Source: Streptomyces hygroscopicus (GTDB lineage: Bacteria > Actinomycetota > Actinomycetes > Streptomycetales > Streptomycetaceae). Taken from it: 64,000 bases of DNA. A model generated the notes under the pieces. The model saw only the letters and a program-made list of their open reading frames with translations, was not told the DNA's origin and did not search any database. Position numbers and translations under genes: made by a program. Below are positions 32,683 through 41,314 of the stretch, one piece after another (position 1 is the first letter of the stretch; each line of letters begins with the position of its first letter). The stretch is from NCBI RefSeq assembly GCF_026168105.1, contig NZ_LBMW01000020.1, forward strand, positions 62,001 through 126,000, in the 5' to 3' direction.

Positions 32683-35600
32683 TCAGCGTTCGCGGGGCGG
32701 GCGCTCCATTCCGACCAGGGTGAGCAGTTCCTGCGCGGCCGTCCGGTGTCCGTCCGCCGCCGCGTCGCCGAGTTCCCGCTCCGCGCTCGCCAGGCCGGAC
32801 AGCGCATGCCACTCCTCCACCCGCAGACAGACCGAGGTAGCGCTGCGACGGGCCTGTTCGTGCAGGGCGCGGGCCGTCTCGTACCGCCCCGCGTGGAAGT
32901 GGAAGCGGGCGACGAGGTTCTGCGTCTTGGCGCGGCGCAGGGGCGCGTCGGTCCGGCCGGCCAGGTCGAGGGCCCGGGCGGCGAAGCCGTGCCCGGCCTC
33001 GGTGTCGCCGAGTTCCTGCGCGGCCCGGGCCGACAGAGCGAACAGCAGGGCCGTGTCCCCGGCCGGGATCCGCCCGTCGCACAGGGCGCGGGCCCGGGCG
33101 AGGGTGTCGCGGGCAGCCCGGTGGTCTCCCAGGCCCATCTGGGCGAAGGCCAGGTCGGTCAGGGAGACCACCTGGTTGTTGAGGTAGCCGAGGCGCCGGG
33201 AGATCTCGGCGGCCTCACTCGCGGCCTCGGCGGCCTCGGTGTAGCGGCCGAGTTCCTCGTACGCCGTGCTGAGGGTGCACAGGATGTCGGCCTGGTTGCG
33301 TACGGCGCCCAGCTCTCCGGCGAGGGCCAGCGAGCGCCGCAGGTGGCGCAGGGCCGGCTCATGGCGGGCGCGCGTGGCCTGCAGGGTGCCCAGGACACTC
33401 TCGGCGTGCGCCTCGGTGAGCCGGTTGCCGGCCCGTACGGCCACGTCGCGGGCCTCGGTGACCGTCTCGATGCCCTCCTCGAACAGGCCGAGTTTCCAGC
33501 AGGCGACGCCGAGGTTCGACAGGGCGTTGCTCAGCAGCCACAGGTCGCCGGTGCGACGCGCGGCGGCAGCGGCGGTGCGGGCGACGTCCGCGTACTCGGT
33601 GTGGTGGCCACGGGCGTTGAGGTGGAAGATCAGATTGCGGGCCAGTACGGCGGTGTGCCGGTCCAGGCGCCGCCGGAAGGCCAGCGCGGTCGCCTCGAGC
33701 AGGCCCTCGTGCTCCTGCGCGAACCAGTGCCGGGCCGTGGCCGCATCAACCAGCGGCGGCAACTCGCCCTCGTACGGCGCCAGTTCGGTGGGCTGCTGCT
33801 TGCGGCCCGGGAAGAGGACCTGGCACGCGGCCTCGGTGGCGGCGACGTAATAGCCGAGCAGCCGCTCCGTCACGGCCGCCGTCTCCTCCTCCTCGGTGGG
33901 CAGCTCCCGGGCGAAGCTGCGCACCAGGTCGTGGAAGGTGTACCGGCCGATGTCGGGCTGCTGGAGCAGATGGACGTCCAGGAGGTGCTCCAGGAGGTCC
34001 TCCGCGTCGAAGAGGTCCAGGTCGAGCAGTGCGGCGGCGGCATGCGCGTCGATCCGGGTGCCCGGGTGCACGGCCAGCAGCCGGAACGCGCTGCGGCCCC
34101 GCTCGGTCATCGCCAGGTAGGACAGCCGCAGGGTGGCCGCCACGCCCCGCTCGCCGGAGGTGAGTTCGACCATGCGGCGGGTCTCGTCGCGCAGCCGGTC
34201 GACCAGGTAGGCCAGCGTCCAGCGCGGCCGGTTGCGCAGCCGGGCGGTGGCGATGCGCAGGGCCAGGGGCAGATGACCGCAGCGTTCGGCGAGTTCGGCG
34301 GCCGCCTCCGGCTCGGCCGCGACCCGGTCCGCGCCGAGCGTCTCGGCGACCAGTTCCACGCTGTCCTCGAGGGGCAGCAGTCCGAGCGAGAGCCAGGCCG
34401 CGCCGTCCAGGTCCACCAGCCGCGCCCGGCTGGTGACCAGCACCAGGCAGCCGGGCGCGGAGGTGAGCAGCGGGCGCAGCTGCGCCGCGTCGACGGCGTT
34501 GTCCAGCAGCAGGAGCAACCGCCGCCCCACCAGCGAGGAGCGCCACAGGGCGGCCCGGCTCTGCAGGTCCTGGGGGATGCGCTCGCCCGGGGTGCCGAGC
34601 ATGCGCAGCAGCACGTCGAGGGCGTTCTCGGGCCGCATCGGCTCCTCGCCCGGGGTGAAGCCCCGCAGGTCCAGGTGGAGCTGACCGTCCGGATAGTCGC
34701 CGGCGAGCTGGTGCGCGGCGCGTACGGCCAGGCAGGTCTTGCCGGCGCCGCCCATGCCGTCGATCGCCACGATCCGCGCCCGGTGTTCACGTTCGGGGGC
34801 CGTTGCCAGCTCGATGACGCGGGTGAGCTCGGTGCGTCGGCCGGTGAAGTCGGAGAGGTCGTAGGGGAGAGTGCAGGGGGCCTCCGGCCGCGTGTGCGGG
34901 GCGGGGGCAACCGGCGCGTACGGGGCCACGGGGCCGTCGGAAATCCCGGCAGTGGCTCCGGTGTCCGCCGCCACGGGAGCGCCGGTCCCGTGCAGTGACG
35001 GTTCTGCGGTGGCGGCGGCAGGGGCCGGGGCAGGGGCAGGGGCAGGCGCCGGGCTCAGCGTCGGATTGTCCTGCAGGATGTCCTCGTACAGCTTGGCCAG
35101 CCGCGGGCCCGGGTCGACGCCCAGTTCCTCGACGAGCAGGGTGCGGACCCGGCCGTACTCCTCGAGCGCCTCGGCCTGCCGGCCCGAGCGGTACAGGGCG
35201 AGCATGAGGTGGCCGCGCAGCGTCTCGCGCAGCGGGTACGCGGCGACGAGATCGCGCAGGTCCGCGACGAGCGCATTGCCCTCGCCGCACATCAGCCGCA
35301 GCTCGAACAGCTGCTCGGCAGCGGTGATCCGGCGCTCCTCGAGCACGGTGGCGGCCGCGTCGATCACCGACCCGCCCGTGCCGGCCAGGACGCGCCCGCG
35401 CCACAGGGCGACCGCCGCGCCCAGTTCCCCTACCGCGTCGGCGATGCGGCCGGCCGACTCGGCGCCGGCGGCGGAGCGCAGATGGGCGCCGAACTCCAGC
35501 AGGTCCAGGCGGACGCCGTCGAGCACGACCCGGTAGCCGGGGCCGTCGGTGACGATCAACCCGCTGCCCTCGGGGATGCGCCGACGCAGGTCGGCGACGG

Positions 35601-35931
35601 CCTTGCGGACCTGATGGCCGGCAGTGGTCGGCGGGGTCTCCCCCCAGGCCGCCTCGACCAGCCGGGGCACCGGGACGAGCCGGCCGGGCTCCAGCAGCAG
35701 CATGGCGAGAACGCGCTCCTGAATGGCGCCGCCGAGACGCAGCCGGTTTCCGTCCAGCCAGCCCTCCAGCGGACCGAGCAGCAGGAAGGTCAGGCCCCGC
35801 GCCGGCGCCGGCGGATGCTCGCGGGCGCCGGCGGCGTCCTGCAACGCCAGGGGTGCGGCGGCCTGATGGAGTTCGGCCGCCGTGCCACCCGCGGATCTGT
35901 TCCCGTCGTTCCCCACGTCCATGACCGCCAT
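32683..35931 (-). CDS. AfsR-like SARP/STAND transcriptional regulator with TPR repeats
   Basis: 1082 residues. In order: an OmpR-type winged helix (about 40-125; RLRLGGAIQERVLAMLLLEP), a bacterial transcriptional activation domain (about 130-280), a Pro/Ala linker (SPAPAPAPAPAPAAA), an NB-ARC ATPase with Walker A GMGGAGKT near residue 390 and Walker B RRLLLLLDNA, and C-terminal TPR repeats (NALSNLGVACWKLGLFEEG). AfsR-type SARPs activate antibiotic clusters. Start ATG 35931 has GGGGAG three bases upstream; ATG 35922 is an alternative with better spacing. It is divergent from an HTH/STAND protein and is the nearest candidate regulator for the 41-54 kb cluster. Confidence 0.92.
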   Translation of the reverse strand: MAVMDVGNDGNRSAGGTAAELHQAAAPLALQDAAGAREHPPAPARGLTFLLLGPLEGWLDGNRLRLGGAIQERVLAMLLLEPGRLVPVPRLVEAAWGETPPTTAGHQVRKAVADLRRRIPEGSGLIVTDGPGYRVVLDGVRLDLLEFGAHLRSAAGAESAGRIADAVGELGAAVALWRGRVLAGTGGSVIDAAATVLEERRITAAEQLFELRLMCGEGNALVADLRDLVAAYPLRETLRGHLMLALYRSGRQAEALEEYGRVRTLLVEELGVDPGPRLAKLYEDILQDNPTLSPAPAPAPAPAPAAATAEPSLHGTGAPVAADTGATAGISDGPVAPYAPVAPAPHTRPEAPCTLPYDLSDFTGRRTELTRVIELATAPEREHRARIVAIDGMGGAGKTCLAVRAAHQLAGDYPDGQLHLDLRGFTPGEEPMRPENALDVLLRMLGTPGERIPQDLQSRAALWRSSLVGRRLLLLLDNAVDAAQLRPLLTSAPGCLVLVTSRARLVDLDGAAWLSLGLLPLEDSVELVAETLGADRVAAEPEAAAELAERCGHLPLALRIATARLRNRPRWTLAYLVDRLRDETRRMVELTSGERGVAATLRLSYLAMTERGRSAFRLLAVHPGTRIDAHAAAALLDLDLFDAEDLLEHLLDVHLLQQPDIGRYTFHDLVRSFARELPTEEEETAAVTERLLGYYVAATEAACQVLFPGRKQQPTELAPYEGELPPLVDAATARHWFAQEHEGLLEATALAFRRRLDRHTAVLARNLIFHLNARGHHTEYADVARTAAAAARRTGDLWLLSNALSNLGVACWKLGLFEEGIETVTEARDVAVRAGNRLTEAHAESVLGTLQATRARHEPALRHLRRSLALAGELGAVRNQADILCTLSTAYEELGRYTEAAEAASEAAEISRRLGYLNNQVVSLTDLAFAQMGLGDHRAARDTLARARALCDGRIPAGDTALLFALSARAAQELGDTEAGHGFAARALDLAGRTDAPLRRAKTQNLVARFHFHAGRYETARALHEQARRSATSVCLRVEEWHALSGLASAERELGDAAADGHRTAAQELLTLVGMERPPRER

Positions 35932-36030
35932 CGGCTCCCCCGCCCCATGCCCCAGTCCCCCAGCCACGGCACAAACCAGCGGAATCATAACGCTTGGCGC
36001 AGCGAGTGCTACGGGTTGCAACGAAGCGTC

Positions 36031-36087
36031 GGGACGGAACGCGGCACTGCGCCGGCAAGGGACGGAACGCGGTACCGCGCCGGTAAG
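36031..36087. repeat. 28-bp tandem repeat between divergent regulators
   Basis: GGGACGGAACGCGGCACTGC followed by GCCGGCAA (36031-36058) is repeated with three changes at 36059-36087, and a partial third unit (GGGATCGGGAACGGC) follows. It sits in the 255-bp gap between the SARP and HTH/STAND genes. Position suggests a regulator-binding array; the period does not match the 11-bp multiples usual for SARPs. Confidence 0.7.
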
Positions 36088-36186
36088 GGATCGGGAACGG
36101 CCCGCCGGACCCTGCGGAGGCAGGCAGGAGAGGCGGAGGTGCGCGGCGAACCCGCGGCACACCGCCACCGACCATCCCCAAGGAGC

Positions 36187-37611
36187 ATGAGCGTGGGCAG
36201 ACCGGAGAAACCGCTGGCGCAGGACGCCGGACCGGCCACCGCCTTCGCCCGGGAGCTGCGCCGGCTCCGGGCCGCGGCGGGCTCCCCCAGTTACCGCGAG
36301 CTGGCGAAGCGGGCCTTGTTCTCCGCATCGGTGCTCTCGGACGCGGCGGCCGGCTACCGGCTGCCGACCCTCCAGGTGGCGCTCGCCTTCGCCGAGGCAT
36401 GCGGCGGGGACCGGATGACGTGGGAGCGGCTCTGGCGTGAGGCGGCGCGCTGCGCGGGCGAGGAGACGGGGCCGGGGCCCAAGGCCGCGCACCAGGCGCA
36501 GGAGAGCCGGCTGCGGGCCGCCGCGGTGCGGGCGCTGCTGCCGGCGCCGGCCCAACTGCCGATGGAGCCGCGGCCGCTGGCCGGCCGGGCCCGGCAGCTG
36601 AGCGAGTCGCGCCTGCTGACCGTACCGGGCGACGGCCCCGCCCCGCCGCTGCTGATCCACGGGCAGGCCGGGGGAGGCAAGTCCGCGCTCGCACTGCGGC
36701 TGGCCCGCGAGCTGGCCGCGGACCTGCCGGACGGGCAGCTGTACGTCAGCCTCGACCCGGCCGCCGACGGGCGCAAGGACGCTGCGGGCATCGCGGGCGG
36801 GCTCCTGCAGTCCCTCGGCATCGCGCCGGAGCACATCCCGAACGACCCCGCGCAGCGTGTCGGGCTGTACCGCTCCGTGCTGCACGAGCGGCGGTTGCTG
36901 GTGGTGCTCGACGGTGTGCTCCAGGAGCGTCAGGTGCGCGAGCTGCTCGTCGCCGCCCCGCACAGCAGGATCGTCGTCACCGCACGGTCCCGGCTGCTCG
37001 GCCTGGACGGGGTACGGCGGCTGGCGCTGCCCGTCCTGGACCGGGACGAGTCGATGGAGCTGCTCGCGGGGATCGTCGGCGAGGACCGGCTCGCCTGTGC
37101 CCCGAGGGCCGGCCTGCTGCTCGCGGAAGCCTGCGGCGACCTGCCCCTCGCCCTGGTCCTCGCCGGCCGGTGGCTGGCCGCGCGCCCGGAGGCCCTGTTG
37201 GGCGAGGCGGTCGCCGAACTCGTCGCCGGAGACGGGCTGTTCGACCGGCTGCGGGTGGGCGACGAAAGCCTGACCGAGCGCTACGAGGCCTCCTACCGCC
37301 GTCTGACCCCCTGGGCCCGGCTCGTGCTGCGCCAGTTCGCGGCCGCGAAGACGGCACCCTCGGTGAACACGGTGGCCCACCGCTCCGCCACCGCCCTCGC
37401 CCGCTCCCTGGAGCGGCCGGCGGAACCGGTCGAGGACCTCCTCGAGACCCTGGTCGACAGCGGCCTGCTGGAGCGGACCGACGTACCCGGACAGTACGGA
37501 CTACCGCCGCTGGTACGGCAGTTCGCGCTCTCCCGGGCGGACCCCACCGCAAGTGGGCCGGACTGCGCCCAGCACGCCGGGCGGGACCGAAGTGCCGTTC
37601 CCGCGCCCTGA
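36187..37611 (+). CDS. helix-turn-helix STAND (NB-ARC) regulator
   Basis: 474 residues. An XRE-like helix-turn-helix (AFARELRRLRAAAGSPSYRE, then ALFSASVLSDAAAGYRLPTL) is followed by an NB-ARC ATPase with Walker A HGQAGGGKSA near residue 160 and Walker B RRLLVVLDG, ending in a winged-helix/arm region (RQFAAAKTAP). No long repeat sensor follows, so it is shorter than most STAND proteins. GTG 36193 is an alternative start with better spacing to AAGGAG. It is divergent from the SARP, and the two share the NB-ARC architecture; they may form a regulatory pair. Confidence 0.87.
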   Translation: MSVGRPEKPLAQDAGPATAFARELRRLRAAAGSPSYRELAKRALFSASVLSDAAAGYRLPTLQVALAFAEACGGDRMTWERLWREAARCAGEETGPGPKAAHQAQESRLRAAAVRALLPAPAQLPMEPRPLAGRARQLSESRLLTVPGDGPAPPLLIHGQAGGGKSALALRLARELAADLPDGQLYVSLDPAADGRKDAAGIAGGLLQSLGIAPEHIPNDPAQRVGLYRSVLHERRLLVVLDGVLQERQVRELLVAAPHSRIVVTARSRLLGLDGVRRLALPVLDRDESMELLAGIVGEDRLACAPRAGLLLAEACGDLPLALVLAGRWLAARPEALLGEAVAELVAGDGLFDRLRVGDESLTERYEASYRRLTPWARLVLRQFAAAKTAPSVNTVAHRSATALARSLERPAEPVEDLLETLVDSGLLERTDVPGQYGLPPLVRQFALSRADPTASGPDCAQHAGRDRSAVPAP

Positions 37612-37642
37612 CCCGTACTCAGTCCTGACAGGAGATCTCAGC

Positions 37643-39292
37643 ATGACCACTCCCACCCCCGTCGCCGCCCTCGCCGAGGAGGCCGTCGGGGTCATCGCCG
37701 CCGAGGATCCGCTCGACGACGCGCTCGAAGGGTGCCCGGAGACCGTCGGGCGGCTCGCCGACCCGTCGTGGGAGGCGCAGTCCGCCCTGCGGGAGCGGGC
37801 GCTGCGGCTCGCCGGGCGGGCGGACCGCGCGCCCGCCGAGGACGCCGACGAGCAGGTGACCCGGGCCGTGGTGGCGCAGCAGGCGCGGGCCGTCGCCGAC
37901 CGGCTCGGGGCGCGCCTCGTCGAGCACACCGTCGCCGACTACCAGAACTCTCCGATCGGTCGTCTGCTCGGCTCCCTGCCCGAGGTGCGCCCGGCGGGCG
38001 ATGAACAGGAGCGCGGTCATCTGGATCGGCTCGCGGCGGTGCCCGAGTACCTGGCGCAGGCGGCGGAGCGACACCGCGCGGGTCTGCGGGAGGGAAGGCT
38101 GCCCGTCGCCGAGCGGGTCCGGGCGGCGGTCGCCCGGCTCGACGCCTACCTCGCGGACCCGGCGGGGGACCCCCTGCGCGCGGTGCCGCTGCGGGAACGG
38201 CACCACGCCGAGCGGGACCGGCTGATCGACGGGCGGGTGCGTCCGGCGTTCGCCGTCTACCGCGACGTCCTGTCCGGCGAACTCGCCCCGCGGGGGCGGC
38301 CCGAGGAGCGGCCCGGACTGTGCCATCTGCCCGACGGCGAGGAGCACTACGCCACGCTCGCCCGCGTCCACACCACCACCGGACGCTCCCCGAAGGAGCT
38401 GCACGACATCGGCATCGAGCTGCTCGCCCGGCTCGAGGACGAGTACGCGCACATCGGAGCGCAGGCCTTCGGCGGGGCGCCGGACGCGGGCGAGGTACGG
38501 GACCGGCTGCGCACCGACATCCGGTTGCGGTGGAGCGGTGCGCCGGAGATGCTCGCGGCCGCCCGTACCACCATCGCACGAGCCGAGTCGGCCGCCCCAC
38601 GACGCTTCGGGCGGCTGCCCGCCCGCCCCTGTGTCCTGGACGGCAAGGAGGTGCCGGGGGCACCCCAGGCCTGGTACATGCCGGCCGCGCTGGACGGTTC
38701 GCGGCCGGGAACGTACCACGCCAACACCGAGCGGGCGGCGGAGCGTTCACGGGTGCTCGCCGAGGCCACGGCCTTCCACGAAGCGGTGCCCGGCCACCAC
38801 GTCCAGCTCTCCATGGCCCAGCAGCTGACCGGGCTGCCGCGGCTGCGCCGGATCGCCTGGATCAACGCCTACATCGAGGGCTGGGGCCTGTACGCGGAGC
38901 GGCTCGCCGACGAAATGGGGCTGTACTCCGGGCCGTTGGCCCGGCTGGGCATGCTCGCGATGGACTCGCTGCGGGCCGCCCGTCTGGTCGTCGACACCGG
39001 GCTGCACCACTTCGGCTGGAGGCGCGAGCAGGCGGTGGCGTACCTGCGCGACCACACCGTGCTGGCCGAGGTCGAGATACGGAACGAGACCGACCGGTAC
39101 ATCGAGTGGCCCGGTCAGGCGCTGTCCTACATGACCGGCCGGCTGGAGATCCAGCGGCTGCGCACCCGCGCCGCCCAGCAGCTCGGGCCGGCCTTCGACA
39201 TCCGCGCCTTCCACGACCTGGTGCTCGGCAGCGGCTCGCTGCCACTGGACGTGCTGGACCAGGTGGTCGCGCGCTGGACGGCGGACTGCTGA
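37643..39292 (+). CDS. DUF885 family zinc peptidase-like protein
   Basis: 549 residues. The metalloprotease signature of DUF885 is visible: FHEAVPGHH at residues 378-386 and INAYIEGWGLYAERLADEMG about 25 residues later, which give two zinc-ligand histidines and a glutamate. GAPQAWYMPAALDGSRPGTY, a conserved upstream strand, is also present. No signal peptide, so it is cytoplasmic. ATG 37643 has AGGAG upstream. It follows the HTH/STAND gene by 31 bp on the same strand, so they may be co-transcribed. Confidence 0.88.
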   Translation: MTTPTPVAALAEEAVGVIAAEDPLDDALEGCPETVGRLADPSWEAQSALRERALRLAGRADRAPAEDADEQVTRAVVAQQARAVADRLGARLVEHTVADYQNSPIGRLLGSLPEVRPAGDEQERGHLDRLAAVPEYLAQAAERHRAGLREGRLPVAERVRAAVARLDAYLADPAGDPLRAVPLRERHHAERDRLIDGRVRPAFAVYRDVLSGELAPRGRPEERPGLCHLPDGEEHYATLARVHTTTGRSPKELHDIGIELLARLEDEYAHIGAQAFGGAPDAGEVRDRLRTDIRLRWSGAPEMLAAARTTIARAESAAPRRFGRLPARPCVLDGKEVPGAPQAWYMPAALDGSRPGTYHANTERAAERSRVLAEATAFHEAVPGHHVQLSMAQQLTGLPRLRRIAWINAYIEGWGLYAERLADEMGLYSGPLARLGMLAMDSLRAARLVVDTGLHHFGWRREQAVAYLRDHTVLAEVEIRNETDRYIEWPGQALSYMTGRLEIQRLRTRAAQQLGPAFDIRAFHDLVLGSGSLPLDVLDQVVARWTADC

Positions 39293-39306
39293 GCGACAGC
39301 GCGGGG

Positions 39307-39334
39307 AAGGGGCCGGTGGCGACACCGGCCCCTT
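39307..39334. terminator. bidirectional terminator
   Basis: AAGGGGCCGGTG and CACCGGCCCCTT pair perfectly across GCGA, exactly between the convergent DUF885 and PEP-mutase-like genes (stops at 39292 and 39344). Confidence 0.85.
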
Positions 39335-39343
39335 CGTCCGTGC

Positions 39344-40180
39344 TCAGGCGCTGAACAGCCCGTTCATCTGGAAGAAGTCGAGCGAGCCGTCCAGCTCGTC
39401 GTACGTACCGGATGCCAGCAGCTCCAGCGTGGCGCGGCGGGCCGCCGTGTACGCGGCCTGGGCCACGCCGGTGCCGACACTGACCCGGCGCACCCCGGCC
39501 TTGGACAGCTCGGCCACGCCGGGCCCGCCGGGGCCGGCCATGGCGTTCACCGGCAGCGCGGAACGGGAGGACAGTTCACCGAGAACGGCCAGGTCGAGCA
39601 GGCCGGGCACGAAGATGCCGTCCGCGCCCGCCTCGGCGTAGGCGGCGGTGCGGGCCAGCACGTCCTCCAGGCGTCCGGACTCCTCGCCGATGCCGAACAG
39701 GTACACGTCCGTACGGGCGTTGATCACCAGCTCGGGCAGCCCTGCCTCGGCCGCCGCGGCGCGCGCCGCCGCGATCCGCTCCGCCTGCTCCTGCGGTGTG
39801 AACAGCGGGCCGCCGGGAGCCTTGGAGTCCTCCAGGTTGATACCGACCGCACCGGCCGCGACCACCGCGGTGACCGTCTTCGCCACCTCGGCCGGGGCCG
39901 CGCCGTAGCCGCCCTCGACATCCACCGTCACCGGAACGTCCACGGCGGCGACGATGCGCGCGGCGGCTGCGAGCATCTCGTCCCGGTCGGCCTGCTCGCC
40001 GTCGCCCTTGCCGAGGGACCAGGCGACACCGCCGCTGGTCGTGGCGATCGCCGAGGCACCGGCGGCGGCGATCACGGCGGCGCTGCCCGCGTCCCAGGCG
40101 TTGGGCAGCACGAGAACAGAGCCCGTGCCGAGAGCGCGCAGCCGCTGGGCCTTGTCCTTGGTGCTCTGGTCAACTGTCAT
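39344..40180 (-). CDS. isocitrate lyase/PEP mutase superfamily protein
   Basis: 278 residues, a TIM-barrel enzyme that makes or breaks a C-C or P-C bond next to a carboxylate. Seen: GSVLVLPNAWDAGSAAVIAAAGASAIATTSGGVAWSLG, the metal-site DVEGGYG, INLEDSK, and GADGIFVPGLLD. True PEP mutases have EDKxxxxxNS after the loop; here it is EDSKAPGG, so phosphonate synthesis is unlikely. This subgroup (2-methylisocitrate lyase or oxaloacetate-acting) is common in actinobacteria. Start ATG 40180. Confidence 0.88.
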   Translation of the reverse strand: MTVDQSTKDKAQRLRALGTGSVLVLPNAWDAGSAAVIAAAGASAIATTSGGVAWSLGKGDGEQADRDEMLAAAARIVAAVDVPVTVDVEGGYGAAPAEVAKTVTAVVAAGAVGINLEDSKAPGGPLFTPQEQAERIAAARAAAAEAGLPELVINARTDVYLFGIGEESGRLEDVLARTAAYAEAGADGIFVPGLLDLAVLGELSSRSALPVNAMAGPGGPGVAELSKAGVRRVSVGTGVAQAAYTAARRATLELLASGTYDELDGSLDFFQMNGLFSA

Positions 40181-40299
40181 GGTTTTCAGTGCCTTTCACG
40201 GTTTCCGCAACTGCTGCTGCGGTGCGGGGCGACGACCGCGTGCGATCGTCACACACGGGTTCGGAAGAGGGGCGGTATTCGGACGACTCGGGCGTACGG

Positions 40300-41289
40300 T
40301 CAGGGGGTCGCGCGGGTGATCGTCACGTAGAGGTGTTCGTCGAGGACCTTGGGGAGGGTGACGGCCGGGCGGCCGAGATCGGCGACGAGCGCGTCGGCGG
40401 TCAGACCGCTCTCGGCGAGTACGGCGCGCGCCCAGGACCGGCCGGTGCGCAGATGGCGGGCGAAGGCGGCGCCGTCCCGGGTGCCGTACAGCTCGGTGGC
40501 GATGGCCGCGTCCCAGGGCATCACGGTGTGCGGGCGCAGCGCGTACAACGCCTTCGCGGCGGCCGTCGGGCCGAGGGTGCGGGGGCGGGGCGGGGACTTG
40601 ACCGGAAGGCCGGCGAGTTCCTCGTACGCCCGGGACACGGCGTCGATGTCGCTGTCGGTCAGGTCGGGGAGCGGGGTGACGGGCAGCAAGTGCTTCTCGC
40701 TCCACGCGGCGAGGTGGTCGCCGAGCAGGTACGGCTCGCCCTCGCGCGGGTACGGCAGCCTGCACCCCCAGGAGTTGAGCCAGCGGTGCAGGGCCGAGCG
40801 GTGGGCGGGGTCCCCGGGTTCGAGGGCCGGGGCGGTCAGCTCGCGCAGCTCGAGCCAGGTGCGGTCGACACCCCGGTAGGCGGCGAACACCTGGGCGGAG
40901 GAGCGCAGTCGGGCCAGGTCCGGGGCCGGGCGCAGCGGCGGATCGGCGTCCGGGCCGAGGTGGGCACGGGCGACCTTCCCGGGGACGCACATGCGCCACG
41001 CGTCGGTGACCAGTTCCGCCAGTTCGGACGGGCTCAGCGCGGCGAGCGACGCCTGGGCCCAGTTGTAGCGCAGGTCACCGGCGCCGGGCAGCGAGAACTT
41101 CTCCGGTTCCGAGGCCACCAGGGCCTGGCGCTCCTCCTTGGGAAAGGCGAACCCCAGGGTCGTCTCGTCACGGGACAGCGCGAGATAGACGATCCGGCCG
41201 ATGCGGAACTTCACCCGGTCCCGGATCAGATGCTCCTCGGTGCGCGGCAGCGCGAGTGCCAGGTGCCGCACGTCCTCGACGGTGACCAT
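40300..41289 (-). CDS. MmcQ/YjbR-like protein with extra C-terminal domain
   Basis: 329 residues. The first 110 resemble MmcQ/YjbR double-wing proteins (VEDVRHLALALPRTEEHLIR, then FRIGRIVYLALSRDETTLGF, then LVTDAWRMCVPGKVARAH). The remaining 215 residues are of unknown type (VFAAYRGVDRTWLELRELTA, LLGDHLAAWSEKHLLPVTPL). YjbR-type proteins are usually about 120 residues, so this is a fusion or an uncommon two-domain member. Its stop is 119 bp from the PEP-mutase-like start. It follows the ATP-grasp gene by 25 bp and may be the last gene of the minus-strand cluster operon. Confidence 0.65.
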   Translation of the reverse strand: MVTVEDVRHLALALPRTEEHLIRDRVKFRIGRIVYLALSRDETTLGFAFPKEERQALVASEPEKFSLPGAGDLRYNWAQASLAALSPSELAELVTDAWRMCVPGKVARAHLGPDADPPLRPAPDLARLRSSAQVFAAYRGVDRTWLELRELTAPALEPGDPAHRSALHRWLNSWGCRLPYPREGEPYLLGDHLAAWSEKHLLPVTPLPDLTDSDIDAVSRAYEELAGLPVKSPPRPRTLGPTAAAKALYALRPHTVMPWDAAIATELYGTRDGAAFARHLRTGRSWARAVLAESGLTADALVADLGRPAVTLPKVLDEHLYVTITRATP

Positions 41290-41314
41290 GTCGTTCCCCT
41301 CCTGTGGTGCCGGG

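Noticed and set aside
39344-40180. PEP-mutase-superfamily gene as a sign of phosphonate biosynthesis
   Set aside because: The EDKxxxxxNS signature of true PEP mutases is absent (EDSKAPGG instead), and no phosphonopyruvate decarboxylase or related gene is near.
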